Below the pieces are notes generated by a model. That model did no database searches. It was not told where the DNA came from and was given only the letters and a program-made list of their open reading frames with translations. The position numbers and the translations under genes are program-made. A DNA stretch of 64,000 nucleotides from Bacillota bacterium. Lineage in GTDB: Bacteria; Bacillota; UBA4882; UBA10575. The stretch's first letter is position 1, and each line of letters opens with the position of its first letter. Positions 50,960 through 60,021 of this stretch are shown here, piece by piece. Location of the stretch: the NCBI GenBank assembly GCA_012727425.1, contig JAAYHQ010000033.1:1-64000 (forward strand). Direction: 5' to 3'.

Positions 50960-51140
50960 GAATATTGGCCTTCAAAGGCAGGCGGCGCGGATGTAGCTTG
51001 TCATCCTGTGGGACGGTTGTCTGGTGAAGGGCGATCCACTTTCTTGCCGAAGTCGTGATGGGGGGTATCGCTGGTTAAATGCACGCATCTCTATGCTGGT
51101 CAAGATGGGGATAAACGACGACAAATTGGGGTGATTCGGA

Positions 51141-51974
51141 ATGAATGAAAGCACAGTGGCGCAATTGAAGAAGACAGCTCTCCAGGTTCGACTGGATTGC
51201 ATCAACATACAAAGGCTGGTTGGTTCCGGGCATCTGGGCGGGTCGCTCTCCGCCGTGGAATTACTGGTTTATCTGTATTTTTACCGGATGCGCATTGACC
51301 CGCAGGATCCTTGGGCAGAGGAAAGAGATATTTTTATTTTGAGTAAAGGCCACGCTTCCCTTGGGTATTACAGTGTTTTGGCCCGCCGTGGTTTCTTTCC
51401 GGTTGAAGAACTGAAGACCTACCGCCGGATTAATTCGCGCTTACAGGGGCATACCCAGATGGATAGTGCTCCCGGCATCGAGTGCAGTTCGGGCTCGTTG
51501 GGGCAGGGGCTTTCTTTCGGTTTAGGGATGGCCCTGGGTTATAAAAAACAAGGCCGGCCGAACCAGGTCTATGTCATGGTGGGCGACGGTGAATTACAGG
51601 AAGGCCAGATTTGGGAGGCAGTTATCCTGCAAAGCCGTTTGCGCTTGGATAATTTAATTCTGATTATCGACCAAAACCATTTGCAACTGGATGATTATGT
51701 CCAAAATGTGGCCGGGGATGAAAACTACCTTGAACGGTTCCGGGCTTTCGGGTTTCATGCCATTGGTGTGGACGGTCATGATTTTCGTGCCATTGACCGG
51801 GCCTTCCAGGAATTGCAGCCGGGCCGGGCGAATGTGATCGTCGCCGACACGGTAAAGGGGAAGGGGATCTCCTTTATGGAAAACGAAATTCCGTGGCACG
51901 CCAAGAAACTCAGCGCCGAAGAGTATGAAGCGGCCTTGACCGAGCTTAAGAAGGAGGAGGCGTCTTATGCATAA
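51141..51974 (+). CDS. Transketolase, N-terminal subunit
   Basis: This half of a split transketolase binds thiamine diphosphate. The 277 residues show GSGHLGGSLSAVELLVYLYF, LSKGHASLGYYSVLARRGFF, GLSFGLGMALGYKKQG and GDGELQEGQIWEAVI (cofactor motif). LIIDQNHLQLDDYVQNV and FMENEIPWHAKKLSAEEYE complete it. ATG 51141 follows GGGGTGATTCGGA. It overlaps its partner by 8 bases. Split transketolases are common in carbohydrate clusters and often act on substrates other than the standard pentose phosphates. Confidence 0.94.
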   Translation: MNESTVAQLKKTALQVRLDCINIQRLVGSGHLGGSLSAVELLVYLYFYRMRIDPQDPWAEERDIFILSKGHASLGYYSVLARRGFFPVEELKTYRRINSRLQGHTQMDSAPGIECSSGSLGQGLSFGLGMALGYKKQGRPNQVYVMVGDGELQEGQIWEAVILQSRLRLDNLILIIDQNHLQLDDYVQNVAGDENYLERFRAFGFHAIGVDGHDFRAIDRAFQELQPGRANVIVADTVKGKGISFMENEIPWHAKKLSAEEYEAALTELKKEEASYA

Positions 51975-52893
51975 ATTAGTGGCACCCAGGGATGTATTCG
52001 GGTCGACGCTAGTGGAGATCGGCCGGGTAAACGAACGGCTTTTTGTGGTGAACGCCGACCTTTCCGCGGCGACCAAAACCGATAAGTTCAGCATAGAATT
52101 TCCCGACCGGTTTATTAATGTCGGGATCTGTGAACAGAACATGGCAGGGGTGGCGGCAGGTTTGGCCCGGGTCGGTTTCATCCCGGTTATGAGCACTTTT
52201 GCCTGCTTTGCTCCGGGCCGGTGCTATGACCAGATTCGGCAGTCCATCGCCTATACCAACCTCAATGTGAAGATTGCCTCTACCCATCCCGGGTTGGCCG
52301 TTGGGGTGGACGGGGCGACGCACCAAAGCCTGGATGATCTGGCGTTGATGCGCGCGCTGCCCAACATGACGGTTTTGGCCCCTTCCGATCAAGTCCAGAC
52401 AAGAAAGGCCGTACTCAAAGCAGTCGAACATGAGGGCCCGGTTTATCTCAGAATCGGCCGGATGGAATGCCCGGTTTTCTTCGGCGAAGAGATGGAGTTT
52501 GAGATCGGAAAGGCCTATGTGTTGAGGGAAGGGACGGATGTTACGTTAATCGCCCACGGTTCCATGGTGGGAGTGATTTATGAGGCCGCGCAAATTTTGG
52601 CGGAAAAGGGGATTCAAGCCCGGGTGATCGATATGCCGTCCATTAAACCGCTGGACCGGGAGGCGATCCGACAAGCGGCGGAAGAAACCAAAGCCATTGT
52701 TACGGCGGAGGACCATTTTCTCTACGGCGGTCTTTACAGCGCCGTCTGTGAAGTCGTAGCCGGACTGGTGCCGGTGCGGGGGGTTGCCGTCCGGGACCGG
52801 TTTGGCGAATCGGGAACGGCGGCCGAACTATATGAAAAGTATGGCTTAACCTCCGACAATGTCGTGGCCGAGGTTTTCCATGCCCTGGCGTAA
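51967..52893 (+). CDS. Transketolase, C-terminal subunit
   Basis: The second half, with the pyrimidine-binding and C-terminal domains. The 308 residues show VVNADLSAATKTDKFSIEFP, FINVGICEQNMAGVAAGLAR (catalytic Glu), MSTFACFAPGRCYDQIRQSI and GVDGATHQSLDDLALMRALP. The C-terminal RVIDMPSIKPLDREAIRQAA and VTAEDHFLYGGLYSAV follow. ATG 51967 has AAGGAGGAGGCG. The stop overlaps the HAD gene by 14 bases, indicating a tightly packed operon. Confidence 0.95.
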   Translation: MHKLVAPRDVFGSTLVEIGRVNERLFVVNADLSAATKTDKFSIEFPDRFINVGICEQNMAGVAAGLARVGFIPVMSTFACFAPGRCYDQIRQSIAYTNLNVKIASTHPGLAVGVDGATHQSLDDLALMRALPNMTVLAPSDQVQTRKAVLKAVEHEGPVYLRIGRMECPVFFGEEMEFEIGKAYVLREGTDVTLIAHGSMVGVIYEAAQILAEKGIQARVIDMPSIKPLDREAIRQAAEETKAIVTAEDHFLYGGLYSAVCEVVAGLVPVRGVAVRDRFGESGTAAELYEKYGLTSDNVVAEVFHALA

Positions 52894-53734
52894 TGTTTTC
52901 GGGAACCGGCCGTTCAAACCAGAGATTAGATTAATCGCCTCCGATATGGATGGTACTTTGCTTAACAGTCAAGGCCAAATTGAACCGTCTTTTTTTGAGC
53001 TTTTGACGGAATTGGCCCGGCGGGATATTATGTTTGTTGCCTGCAGCGGCCGGTTCTATGCGACCTTGGTCCGGAACTTTCAACAGGTAAAAAGCGGTTT
53101 GCTTCTGATTGCCCATAATGGCGCGGTTATTCAGTGGAGTAACGCAAAGCGGCCCATTTTTGAGCGGAATATTGAGCAGAAAATGGTCGTCTCCGCTTTG
53201 CAGCAGTTGTCGGCCATGAACTTGGCGGCCGAGATTTATCTGGCGGCGAAAAGCACCGCCTATGTGATGAAACCGTCGGCCGATTTAAAAACGGAGTTTA
53301 TCCGGAACGATGTGGATTTTGTCGAGACGCCTTCATTATACACCGTAAAAGAGGGGATCAAAAAGATCGGCCTCTTTCAAAAGGGTGGGCTGACCGAAAC
53401 GACCGTTCGCAAGGTAAATGCGGTTTTTCAAGCTTCTTTTACGTGTGTGGTCAGTGGTGAGTCGTGGTGGGAAATGATGAGCAAAGGTATCAGTAAAGGC
53501 CGGGCCCTGGCCATGATCCAGGAAAGGTTTGGCATCAGTCCGGAACAGACCATGGTCTTCGGCGACTACTATAACGATCTGGAACTCTTTCAACAAGCCG
53601 CCTATAGCTTTGCCATGGCCAATGCGCCGCCCGAGGTGAAGAAAGCGGCCCGGTTTATTGCCCCGGATCACGACAGCAATGGCGTGGTAAAGGTAATCCG
53701 GCAGTATTTGGCGAAGAGTACGGAGTTGATCTAA
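52880..53734 (+). CDS. Cof-type HAD-family hydrolase (sugar phosphatase-like)
   Basis: The 284 residues show the HAD motifs: I, LIASDMDGTLLNSQG (about 17-31); II, in VACSGRFYATLV; III, the Lys near GISKGRALAMIQERFG; and IV, VFGDYYNDLELFQQA. The Cof/YidA cap domain lies between II and III. Such enzymes dephosphorylate sugar phosphates or flavin precursors with broad specificity. The GAT of ATG 52880 is inside the end of the transketolase gene, with GAGGTTTTCC upstream; ATG 52859 is less likely. A role in the cluster may be removal of a dead-end phosphate. Confidence 0.9.
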   Translation: MPWRNVFGNRPFKPEIRLIASDMDGTLLNSQGQIEPSFFELLTELARRDIMFVACSGRFYATLVRNFQQVKSGLLLIAHNGAVIQWSNAKRPIFERNIEQKMVVSALQQLSAMNLAAEIYLAAKSTAYVMKPSADLKTEFIRNDVDFVETPSLYTVKEGIKKIGLFQKGGLTETTVRKVNAVFQASFTCVVSGESWWEMMSKGISKGRALAMIQERFGISPEQTMVFGDYYNDLELFQQAAYSFAMANAPPEVKKAARFIAPDHDSNGVVKVIRQYLAKSTELI

Positions 53735-53747
53735 AGGAGGGGACGCG

Positions 53748-54425
53748 ATGTTAATCCTCTTGGATTCGGCCGATCTTGAAGCATTACGGGCGATTATTCC
53801 CGGCCATCCCATTGACGGAGTGACAACCAATCCGACGATCATCAGCCGGTCCTGTGCCGCGAAGAAGGAAATTCCCGGTTTACTCCGGAGGATCCGGAGT
53901 CTGCTCGGCGGCGACGGCATGCTCCACATTCAGGTGACGGCGGCTTCTGCCGATGGGATGGTGGCGGAGGCGGAGACCATCAAAGAACAGTTCGGAAGGG
54001 ATGTTTATCTCAAAGTTCCGGTCACTCCGGAAGGGATCAAAGCCATAATGATGCTGGCGCAAAACGGGGCACGGGTAACCGCCACCGCCGTGTTTACGCC
54101 GCAGCAGGCTTTGGTTGCCGCCAAGGCCGGGGCGGATTTTGTTGCTCCGTATATAAACCGGTTGGATGATCTGGTGGTGGATGGGAGCAAAGTGGTGAGG
54201 GAGATCAAGCAGGTTTTTACGCAGTACTCGCTAAAGACGCGGGTTTTGGCGGCTAGTTTTAGAAATATCGAGCAGGTTCACCGGGTGTGTCTGGCCGGCG
54301 CTGACGCCGTCACAATCAGTCCGGAATTGTACTGGAAGATGCTCTTCCATCCCTTGACCGAACGTAGTGTCGAGCAGTTCGCACGGGATTGGGACGCCCT
54401 TCCCGAAGAGGAGGAACCGAAGTAA
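53748..54425 (+). CDS. Fructose-6-phosphate aldolase/transaldolase-like protein
   Basis: A small transaldolase-family aldolase that forms or cleaves ketose phosphates through a Schiff base. The 225 residues show PIDGVTTNPTIISR (about 21-34), VYLKVPVTPEGIKAI with the catalytic Lys89, ATAVFTPQQALVAAKAGADF and RVLAASFRNIEQVHRVCLAG. The length matches FSA/TalC rather than full TalA. ATG 53748 has AAGGAGGGG. With the split transketolase it would move carbon between the imported sugar and glycolysis; the exact reaction is not known. Confidence 0.92.
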   Translation: MLILLDSADLEALRAIIPGHPIDGVTTNPTIISRSCAAKKEIPGLLRRIRSLLGGDGMLHIQVTAASADGMVAEAETIKEQFGRDVYLKVPVTPEGIKAIMMLAQNGARVTATAVFTPQQALVAAKAGADFVAPYINRLDDLVVDGSKVVREIKQVFTQYSLKTRVLAASFRNIEQVHRVCLAGADAVTISPELYWKMLFHPLTERSVEQFARDWDALPEEEEPK

Positions 54426-54440
54426 AAAGGAGGCACGCAA

Positions 54441-54701
54441 ATGGTTGAAGAAAAAGTAATCATTAAGAATGAAACCGGTCTACACGCTAGACCAGCAGCT
54501 GATCTGGTGAAGGAGGCCTCCGCTTACCCTTGTGCGTTACGCATCAGAAAAGGCGATAAAGAGGTGAATCTCCAAAGTATGCTGGGGGTTTTAAGTTTAG
54601 GGGTGGCCAAAGGGGATGAGGTGACCATCATCGCCGACGGCCCGGAGGAAGAGGAGAGCCTCAAAAAGATCATCGATTTTATCAATGGTTTGGAAAGATA
54701 G
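54441..54701 (+). CDS. HPr-family phosphocarrier protein
   Basis: HPr passes phosphate from enzyme I to EIIA. The 86 residues show the phospho-His15 region NETGLHARPAADLV and the regulatory Ser46 in NLQSMLGVLSLGV. Both phosphorylation sites are therefore present, so HPr kinase control is possible. ATG 54441 has AAAAAGGAGG. It is the last gene of the cluster, and enzyme I is not nearby. It could be a dedicated HPr or the general HPr of the cell. Confidence 0.94.
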   Translation: MVEEKVIIKNETGLHARPAADLVKEASAYPCALRIRKGDKEVNLQSMLGVLSLGVAKGDEVTIIADGPEEEESLKKIIDFINGLER

Positions 54702-54799
54702 AGTAATAAATACCCTTGTTTGGTGGGTAAGGTTAGTGTATACTTGAATTGATTTGACGGCGAAGATTCTTTGATGAACGATCAATTCTTTGGATAGCC

Positions 54800-54828
54800 T
54801 TGTCAAAGGGTATAAACTGTGGTAAACT
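54800..54828 (+). promoter_or_regulatory. Probable promoter of the rimP-nusA-infB operon
   Basis: TTGTCA (54800-54805) and TAAACT (54823-54828) are 17 bases apart. A transcript from here would include the hairpin at 54858-54880 in its leader. Confidence 0.55.
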
Positions 54829-54857
54829 TTAATTATTCAATGATGTTTTGGTCGAGG

Positions 54858-54880
54858 AGTGGGTTTTCAACCCACTTTTT
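54858..54880 (+). terminator. Terminator or attenuator hairpin before rimP
   Basis: AGTGGGTT (54858-54865) pairs with AACCCACT (54869-54876) across a 3-base loop, followed by TTTTG. It lies downstream of a candidate promoter, so it may act as an attenuator. TATAAT at 54898-54903 could give a second start beyond it. Confidence 0.75.
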
Positions 54881-54943
54881 GTCTTGTGTCCACAATATAT
54901 AATATAGAATAGATCAATAATTTGGGGAAAAAGGAGCGTACAT

Positions 54944-55411
54944 ATGGGGCAAGGATTAAACGCCATCCTTTGGGACTTGGCGGAAAAAGTTGGCGCGGAA
55001 CTCAATTACGAAGTGGTGGAAGTGGCGTTGACGCGAGAAGGAGGGCAGCGTTTCCTGCGGGTGTACATCGATCATCCCGACGGGATTGGGATTAAAGACT
55101 GTGAACTATTTAGTAAGCGGTTGAGCACAGTTCTGGACGCGGAAGATCCCATTCCCACCGCTTACCTATTAGAAGTATCTTCTCCCGGTTTAGAGCGGCC
55201 TTTGACGAAACCCGAACATTTTCAGCGTTTTGCCGGTCAACATGTGGAAATCCGGCTTTTTGCACCCCTCCAGGGTAAACGCAAGCTCCAGGGCCGACTT
55301 AAAGGCTGGTCCGATCAACCTGAAAGCCAGGTCCTGGTGGAAGTTGACGGCACCACCTGGAATATACCCTGGAATCTAATTGCAAAAGCTCGTTTACAGG
55401 TTATAGATTGA
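54944..55411 (+). CDS. rimP: Ribosome maturation factor RimP
   Basis: RimP helps assemble the 30S subunit. The 155 residues show the family pattern: VEVALTREGGQRFLRVYIDH, the signature LLEVSSPGLERPLTKPEHFQ (about 82-101), and a C-terminal SH3-like part (WNIPWNLIAKARL). ATG 54944 has AAAAAGGAGC. It is directly followed by nusA, the standard order. Confidence 0.96.
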   Translation: MGQGLNAILWDLAEKVGAELNYEVVEVALTREGGQRFLRVYIDHPDGIGIKDCELFSKRLSTVLDAEDPIPTAYLLEVSSPGLERPLTKPEHFQRFAGQHVEIRLFAPLQGKRKLQGRLKGWSDQPESQVLVEVDGTTWNIPWNLIAKARLQVID

Positions 55412-55436
55412 GGACGAGTTAAGGGAGGATATCCAA

Positions 55437-57002
55437 ATGAACCGCGAGTTGATAGAAGCATTAAATATGGTGGAGCGGGAAAAGGGCATCGCGAAGGAAA
55501 TTTTGATTGAGGCGATTGAATCCGCTATTTTGTCGGCTTATAAAAAAGACCAGGGGAAAAGTGGTAACTTAAAGGTGGTTTTGGACCCGGAGACCGGAGA
55601 ATTCCACATTTACACCTACAAAGAAGTGGTCATGGAAGTAGAAGATGAGATTACGCAGATTAATTTGGCGGAGGCGAAAGCGATCGATCCGGGTTACCAA
55701 TTGGGTGATCAAGTCGAGTTCGAAATTTTCCCGAAGGAATTCGGCCGGATTGCTGCACAGACGGCAAAACAAATTATTGTCCAGCGGATTCGTGAAGCCG
55801 AGCGGACCTTGATCTATAACGAATATTCTTCCCGCGTGGATGATTTGATCACTGGTACGGTGCGCCGTTTCGAACAAAGAACTGTCTACGTGGATTTAGG
55901 GAAAACAGAGGGGATTTTGCCCCCGCACGAACAGATTCCCGGCGAACGTTATGAGCATGGGGCACGGATTAAAGCCTATATTGCAGAAGTGAAAAAGGGT
56001 TCAAAAGGACCCCAGATTATCCTTTCCCGGTCCCGTAGCGGCTTTCTGAAAAGGTTGCTCGAATTTGAAGTACCCGAGATCCAGGAAGGAATCGTTGAGA
56101 TTAAAAATATCGCCCGGGAACCGGGAGCCCGTTCGAAGGTGGCGGTCTACAGTAAATACGAGAACGTGGATCCGGTTGGGGCCTGTGTAGGGGCGAAAGG
56201 GTCCCGGGTCCAGATGGTAGTCCGGGAACTAAAAGGAGAAAAAATTGACCTGATTTTATGGGATGAAGACCCGGCGCGCTTTATTACCAGGGCCCTTAGT
56301 CCGGCGAAAGTTACCGAAGTAAAGCTGCTGCCCAGTAAGAAAAGTTCAATCGTGATCGTTCCGGATAACCAGTTGTCCCTGGCCATCGGGAAAGAGGGCC
56401 AAAATGCTCGTCTTGCGGCCCGGCTCACCGGTTGGAAGGTTGATATCAAGAGCGAAACACAAGCCGAAGAATGTAAGGAAGAGATCGAAGCTTTACTGGC
56501 GGAAGAGGAAAACTACGAAGAAGAAACCTACGATTGGGAAGAAATTCTTACGACCGGAGAAGAGTTAATCGAACTGACCGGGGAAGAACTGCCGGTGGAA
56601 GACGAAGCTGATGAGGTGTGGGAAGAAACGGATTTGGCGGATGAGGACGGGTTCGCCGAACCGGATCTGGAGGTTGAGGAGCCGGATCTGGAGGTTGAGG
56701 AGCTGGAAGAAGAGGACTTTATCCGCGAAGAACCCCGGAAGAAAAAGACGAAGCGGCGGGCGAAGCAGCGGGTCAAGGATTTGATTGATGAAGTAGAGGA
56801 AGGAATTGACTATTTTATCGATACCAGTACGGATTCGGAACCGGACGAAACGGTTAAAGATGATACCGAGCTCGTTTTCACCGAAGGAAGCGATTCCGGG
56901 TTTACCATTGGGCAACTCCTTTCCGAAGAGCTAAAGAAGAAGTTTCGCTTGAATGAAGAGGAGAAAAAAAGAAGTAAGCCAACAAAGCGGGGGGAGAAGT
57001 GA
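55437..57002 (+). CDS. nusA: Transcription termination/antitermination factor NusA with acidic C-terminal extension
   Basis: NusA binds RNA polymerase and nascent RNA. The 521 residues have an N-terminal domain (about 1-125), an S1 domain (about 135-195: ITGTVRRFEQRTVYVDLGKT) and two KH domains. KH1 shows GACVGAKGSRVQMVVRELKG, and KH2 shows LSLAIGKEGQNARLAARLTG. Typical Firmicute NusA ends there, near residue 345. Here about 170 extra residues follow, very rich in Glu and Asp, then a basic patch (PRKKKTKRRAKQRV), another acidic part and a basic end. A 21-base perfect tandem repeat (56661-56681 and 56682-56702) duplicates PDLEVEE. The acidic tail may mimic AR1/AR2-type regulation, which is inference. 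Confidence 0.95.
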   Translation: MNRELIEALNMVEREKGIAKEILIEAIESAILSAYKKDQGKSGNLKVVLDPETGEFHIYTYKEVVMEVEDEITQINLAEAKAIDPGYQLGDQVEFEIFPKEFGRIAAQTAKQIIVQRIREAERTLIYNEYSSRVDDLITGTVRRFEQRTVYVDLGKTEGILPPHEQIPGERYEHGARIKAYIAEVKKGSKGPQIILSRSRSGFLKRLLEFEVPEIQEGIVEIKNIAREPGARSKVAVYSKYENVDPVGACVGAKGSRVQMVVRELKGEKIDLILWDEDPARFITRALSPAKVTEVKLLPSKKSSIVIVPDNQLSLAIGKEGQNARLAARLTGWKVDIKSETQAEECKEEIEALLAEEENYEEETYDWEEILTTGEELIELTGEELPVEDEADEVWEETDLADEDGFAEPDLEVEEPDLEVEELEEEDFIREEPRKKKTKRRAKQRVKDLIDEVEEGIDYFIDTSTDSEPDETVKDDTELVFTEGSDSGFTIGQLLSEELKKKFRLNEEEKKRSKPTKRGEK

Positions 57003-57295
57003 TGGCGACACGGAAACGCAAAATACCACAACGGACTTGTATTGGTTGTGGTGAAGTCCGCAATAAACGGGAATTGATCCGGATTGTGCGCACACCGGAA
57101 CGGGAAGTGTTGGTCGATTTTACCGGTAAAAAATCGGGCCGGGGTTGTTATATCTGTCCTGCTTCGTCCTGTCTGGAACGGGCTTTAAAGGGTAACTTGT
57201 TGGCGAACAAATTGGAGGTCGAGATTAGCCCCGAGTTGAAGGAGAAACTTAAAACCGAACTCATGGCGGGGATTGTTCATGACGAAGCTCCTTAG
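57002..57295 (+). CDS. rnpM: RNase P modulator RnpM (YlxR)
   Basis: A small basic RNA-binding protein; in Bacillus it has been reported to inhibit RNase P. The 97 residues show RTCIGCGEVRNKRELIRIVR, then KSGRGCYICPASSCLERAL, the YlxR signature with a Cys cluster. ATG 57002 overlaps the nusA stop (TGATG) with GGGGGGAG upstream; GTG 56999 is an alternative. It precedes ylxQ as usual. Confidence 0.95.
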   Translation: MATRKRKIPQRTCIGCGEVRNKRELIRIVRTPEREVLVDFTGKKSGRGCYICPASSCLERALKGNLLANKLEVEISPELKEKLKTELMAGIVHDEAP

Positions 57296-57590
57296 CTTTC
57301 TCGGTATTGCCCAGAAAGCCGGGAAGTTAACGCTTGGTTTTACCGCTACTGCCCAAGCTGCAAAGGGAGGCAAGTTATCCCTTGTTCTCCTGGCGACCGA
57401 CACCGCCTGGCACACTAAAGAGAAGGTTGAGCGGCTCTGTCGTACGTACCAAATTCGTTGGTACTGCCTGGCAAAGCGGGAAGAACTGGGGCGGGCTTTA
57501 GGAAAAGAAACCCTGGCGGTTGTTGGTGTCCTTGCGCCGGAGATGGCGCAGGCCATTGAGGAGCAGTTGCTGACGGCCCGGATGGAATAA
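57279..57590 (+). CDS. ylxQ: L7Ae-family ribosomal/K-turn-binding protein YlxQ
   Basis: The 103 residues are an L7Ae/L30e-type fold that binds kink-turn RNA. It shows [20 protein letters not shown] (family N terminus), [40 protein letters not shown] and [16 protein letters not shown] 57279 lies inside the end of rnpM with GGCGGGGA upstream; TTG 57273 is possible. Its exact RNA target is not known. Confidence 0.93.
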   Translation: MTKLLSFLGIAQKAGKLTLGFTATAQAAKGGKLSLVLLATDTAWHTKEKVERLCRTYQIRWYCLAKREELGRALGKETLAVVGVLAPEMAQAIEEQLLTARME

Positions 57591-57604
57591 TCGGAGGTGG
57601 TTTT

Positions 57605-60007
57605 ATGGCCAAAATGCGTGTTTATGAGCTTAGTAAGGAATTGGGGATTCAAAGTAAGGATCTGTTGATCATCCTGAACGACATGGGCGCCAGTGTTAAA
57701 AATCATATGAGTACCGTGGAGGAAGAATTTGTCGCCAAGGTGCGTGCTTCCTTCAATCCCGAGGGGAAATCCGGTCCAAAGAAAGAGCCGGCCAAACCAA
57801 TGGGGACCACGGCCCCGGTAGCGGCTAAAGCGAAGACGGTACCGGAGAAAAAGGCGGCCGCACCCAACCTGGAAAAAGAAAAACCGAAGGTAAAACCGGC
57901 GAAAAAAACCGCGGAACAAGTTGAAACGCCGCAACGTCCACAGCCGAAGACGACCGTGTCTAGCAGTGGAGCCAGGCCCGCCACCGTAAAAAGCAAAGGT
58001 GGAGAACGAGCGGTACGCCCGGTTCCTGCCGGAGGGACGGGCCGGCCGGGTAAACCAGCTCCTTCCGGTCAGCGCGGGAAGAAAACGTCTATGGTTGGTA
58101 AAGATGAGGGGAGAAGAAGGGGTGACGCCAAAACGCCAAAAGGGCGAGGCAAGGGTAAGGATGGTTTCGGCAAGACTGCCCAGGCCCGGAAGAAACCGGC
58201 GGCGAAAAAACCGGCTCCGAGCCAGCCGGTCACCACCAATGTTAAACTCGTCCAGATCCCCGAACGGATTACGGTGAAAGAGTTTGCCCAGGCGATTGAG
58301 GTTTCGGCTGCGGAAGTCATTAAAAAACTAATCGGCCTTGGCGTAATGGCCTCCATCAACCAGGAGATTGACTTGGATACCGCGATTTTGGTCGGTGCGG
58401 AGTTTGACGTAACGGTGGAAGCGGCGCCGACTATCGAAGAAACGCTGTCGATTGAAGAAATTGAAGATAGTCCTGAATCGCTCAAACCCCGTTGGCCGGT
58501 GGTGACGATTATGGGCCATGTGGATCACGGGAAAACTTCACTGCTTGATGCGATCCGCCAGACAAATGTGATCGCTTCCGAAGCCGGAGGTATTACTCAG
58601 CATATTGGGGCTTATCAAGTTGATGTCAATGGGAAAAAGATTACCTTCTTGGATACCCCCGGCCACGAAGCCTTTACCGCAATGCGGGCTCGGGGTGCGC
58701 AAGTGACCGATATTGCCGTCTTGGTGGTGGCCGCCGACGACGGGGTGATGCCACAGACGGTTGAAGCGATTAACCATGGAAAAGCGGCCAATGTGCCGAT
58801 CATCGTGGCGATCAATAAGATTGATAAACCGACGGCCAACCCTGACCGGGTAAAACAGGAACTGACCCAGTACGGCCTGGTTCCCGAGGAATGGGGTGGC
58901 GATACGATCTGCGTTGAAATTTCCGCCCTGAAAAAGCAGGGGATTGATGACCTGCTGGAGATGATTCTCCTGGTAGCCGAGATGAGAGAGTTAAAAGCCA
59001 ATCCGGACCGGCCCGCCAAGGGAACCGTGATCGAAGCGAAACTGGATAAGGGACGCGGTCCGGTGGCGACGGTTTTAGTACAGAACGGGACCTTGAAACA
59101 AGGTGACATGATCATTGCCGGCGAGGTCTCCGGGAGAATCCGGGCTTTGGTTAATGATAAAGGGAAAAATGTGACGAAAGCCGGTCCTTCGGTACCGGTG
59201 GAAGTGGTTGGCTTTGATGATCTGCCCGAAGCCGGCGATATCTTTTACGTAACCGATGAAAAGACCGCGCGGCAACTGGCGGGAAAACGCCAACAATTCC
59301 GGCGTGAACAGAGCCTGAAGCGGGAGCAACGGTTCAAATTGGAAGATCTTTTTACGCGGATCAAAGAAGGCGAAATGAAGGAGTTAAACATCGTCCTCAA
59401 AGCGGATGTGCAAGGTTCCGTCGAGGCGATCCAATCATCCTTGGAACGTCTTTCCAATGATGAAGTCCGGGTGAAGGTTATTCACGGCGGCGTTGGCGGG
59501 ATCAGTGAGAGTGATGTGATGTTGGCTTCGGCCTCGGGTGCGATCATCATTGGTTTTAACGTCCGTCCAGACCCCATCGCCAAGCGCTTGGCGGAAAGGG
59601 AAGAAGTGGATCTGCGTTTGTACCGGATCATCTATGATATTGTTGATGATGTAAAAAAAGCCATGGAAGGGCTGCTTGAACCCGAGTACCGCGAAATAGT
59701 GCTTGGCCGGGCTGAAGTACGGGCTACGTTTAAAGTACCCAAGGTCGGTACCGTGGCCGGCTGTTACGTTACCGACGGGAAAATCACGCGCAATAGCGAA
59801 GCACGCGTCCTCCGAGATAATGTGGTGATCTTTGAAGGACGAATTAACAGCTTGAAACGGTTCAAAGATGATGTGCGTGAAGTGGCCAGTGGTTTTGAGT
59901 GTGGAATCGGCTTGGAAAGGTTCAATGATATCAAAGAAGGGGATGTCATTGAAGCCTTTACCACTGAAGAGATTAAAAAGACCACGACGGAGGATGCGCT
60001 ACAGTAA
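57605..60007 (+). CDS. infB: Translation initiation factor IF-2
   Basis: IF-2 brings initiator tRNA to the ribosome using GTP. The 800 residues have an N-terminal IF2_N domain ([20 protein letters not shown]) and a long Lys/Ala/Pro-rich linker (about 60-215). A second IF2_N region ([20 protein letters not shown]) precedes the GTPase domain. This shows [15 protein letters not shown] (P-loop, about 303-317), [25 protein letters not shown], and domains II-IV ending [22 protein letters not shown] 57605 has GGAGGTGG. The long linker is typical of the bacterial factor. Confidence 0.97.
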   Translation: MAKMRVYELSKELGIQSKDLLIILNDMGASVKNHMSTVEEEFVAKVRASFNPEGKSGPKKEPAKPMGTTAPVAAKAKTVPEKKAAAPNLEKEKPKVKPAKKTAEQVETPQRPQPKTTVSSSGARPATVKSKGGERAVRPVPAGGTGRPGKPAPSGQRGKKTSMVGKDEGRRRGDAKTPKGRGKGKDGFGKTAQARKKPAAKKPAPSQPVTTNVKLVQIPERITVKEFAQAIEVSAAEVIKKLIGLGVMASINQEIDLDTAILVGAEFDVTVEAAPTIEETLSIEEIEDSPESLKPRWPVVTIMGHVDHGKTSLLDAIRQTNVIASEAGGITQHIGAYQVDVNGKKITFLDTPGHEAFTAMRARGAQVTDIAVLVVAADDGVMPQTVEAINHGKAANVPIIVAINKIDKPTANPDRVKQELTQYGLVPEEWGGDTICVEISALKKQGIDDLLEMILLVAEMRELKANPDRPAKGTVIEAKLDKGRGPVATVLVQNGTLKQGDMIIAGEVSGRIRALVNDKGKNVTKAGPSVPVEVVGFDDLPEAGDIFYVTDEKTARQLAGKRQQFRREQSLKREQRFKLEDLFTRIKEGEMKELNIVLKADVQGSVEAIQSSLERLSNDEVRVKVIHGGVGGISESDVMLASASGAIIIGFNVRPDPIAKRLAEREEVDLRLYRIIYDIVDDVKKAMEGLLEPEYREIVLGRAEVRATFKVPKVGTVAGCYVTDGKITRNSEARVLRDNVVIFEGRINSLKRFKDDVREVASGFECGIGLERFNDIKEGDVIEAFTTEEIKKTTTEDALQ

Positions 60008-60021
60008 AGGGAGGGTCAATG

